Positions 5,168 to 5,207 of a stretch of DNA of 5,207 nucleotides are shown piece after piece. The stretch is from assembly GCA_945927915.1 (NCBI GenBank), contig CAMEMX010000113.1, forward strand, positions 1 to 5,207, given 5' to 3'. Within the stretch, counting starts at the first letter, position 1; the number at the start of each line of letters is the position of its first letter. The notes beneath the pieces are model-generated. The model searched no databases. It saw only the letters and a list, made by a program, of their open reading frames with translations, and was not told where the DNA came from. This DNA is from an uncultured Clostridia bacterium. GTDB taxonomy: Bacteria; Bacillota; Clostridia; Oscillospirales; Oscillospiraceae. A program made the position numbers and the translations under genes.

Positions 5168-5207
5168 TTGGTTTTTTCTCCATGGAGGGGAGGGGCGAAG
5201 CGACGTG

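Noticed and set aside
5094..5183. N-terminal extension of the zinc-ribbon gene to an ATG at 5183
   Set aside because: It would start upstream of the consensus promoter and skip the strong AGGAGG immediately before the ATG at 5093.
5178..5207. Possible start of a plus-strand gene: GGAGGGGAGGGG at 5184-5195 and GTG at 5205-5207; CTCCATGGAG palindrome at 5178-5187
   Set aside because: Only a ribosome-binding-like run and the first codon would be in the window, and no plus-strand promoter is evident; too little sequence to call.

Overview
The window is a compact, GC-rich bacterial segment with AT-rich intergenic promoters and strong AGGAGG-type ribosome binding sites. Its gene set is an arginine deiminase, a MiaB-type tRNA methylthiotransferase of the MtaB kind, an HPr-like small protein, a D,D-carboxypeptidase and a zinc-ribbon membrane protein. 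Together with CcpA-like and vegetative promoter signals, this fits a high-GC member of the Firmicutes, probably a gut-type clostridium of the Oscillospiraceae/Ruminococcaceae kind. The taxonomic placement is inference from style and gene content; no marker gene is present.

Layout from left to right. Positions 1-1133 (minus) hold arcA, arginine deiminase, cut by the window edge just before its catalytic cysteine. Positions 1134-1314 are its regulatory region: a good promoter, a cre-like box just downstream of the -10, and a run of TATTCA repeats about one helical turn apart upstream of the -35. Positions 1315-2604 (minus) hold mtaB. Positions 2605-2785 form a divergent control region with a perfect 13-bp inverted repeat, two opposed promoters and several copies of a CGGGAA/TTCCCG element. 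Positions 2786-3007 (plus) encode a 73-residue HPr-like protein that lacks the phosphohistidine segment but keeps the region around regulatory Ser46. Positions 3014-3068 form a long hairpin that looks like a terminator, but its 3' arm contains the ribosome binding site of the next gene. Positions 3069-4217 (plus) encode a DacA/DacF-type D-alanyl-D-alanine carboxypeptidase. Positions 4256-4307 are a near-perfect bidirectional terminator between convergent genes. Positions 4317-5093 (minus) encode a zinc-ribbon, multi-pass membrane protein driven by a perfect consensus promoter at 5139-5167.

The genes are mostly housekeeping and do not form one pathway. The best candidates for something undescribed are regulatory: the hairpin that hides the dacA ribosome binding site, the divergent control region between mtaB and the HPr-like gene, and the helically phased repeats plus cre-like box upstream of arcA. 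I see no mobile element, CRISPR array, tRNA or rRNA.
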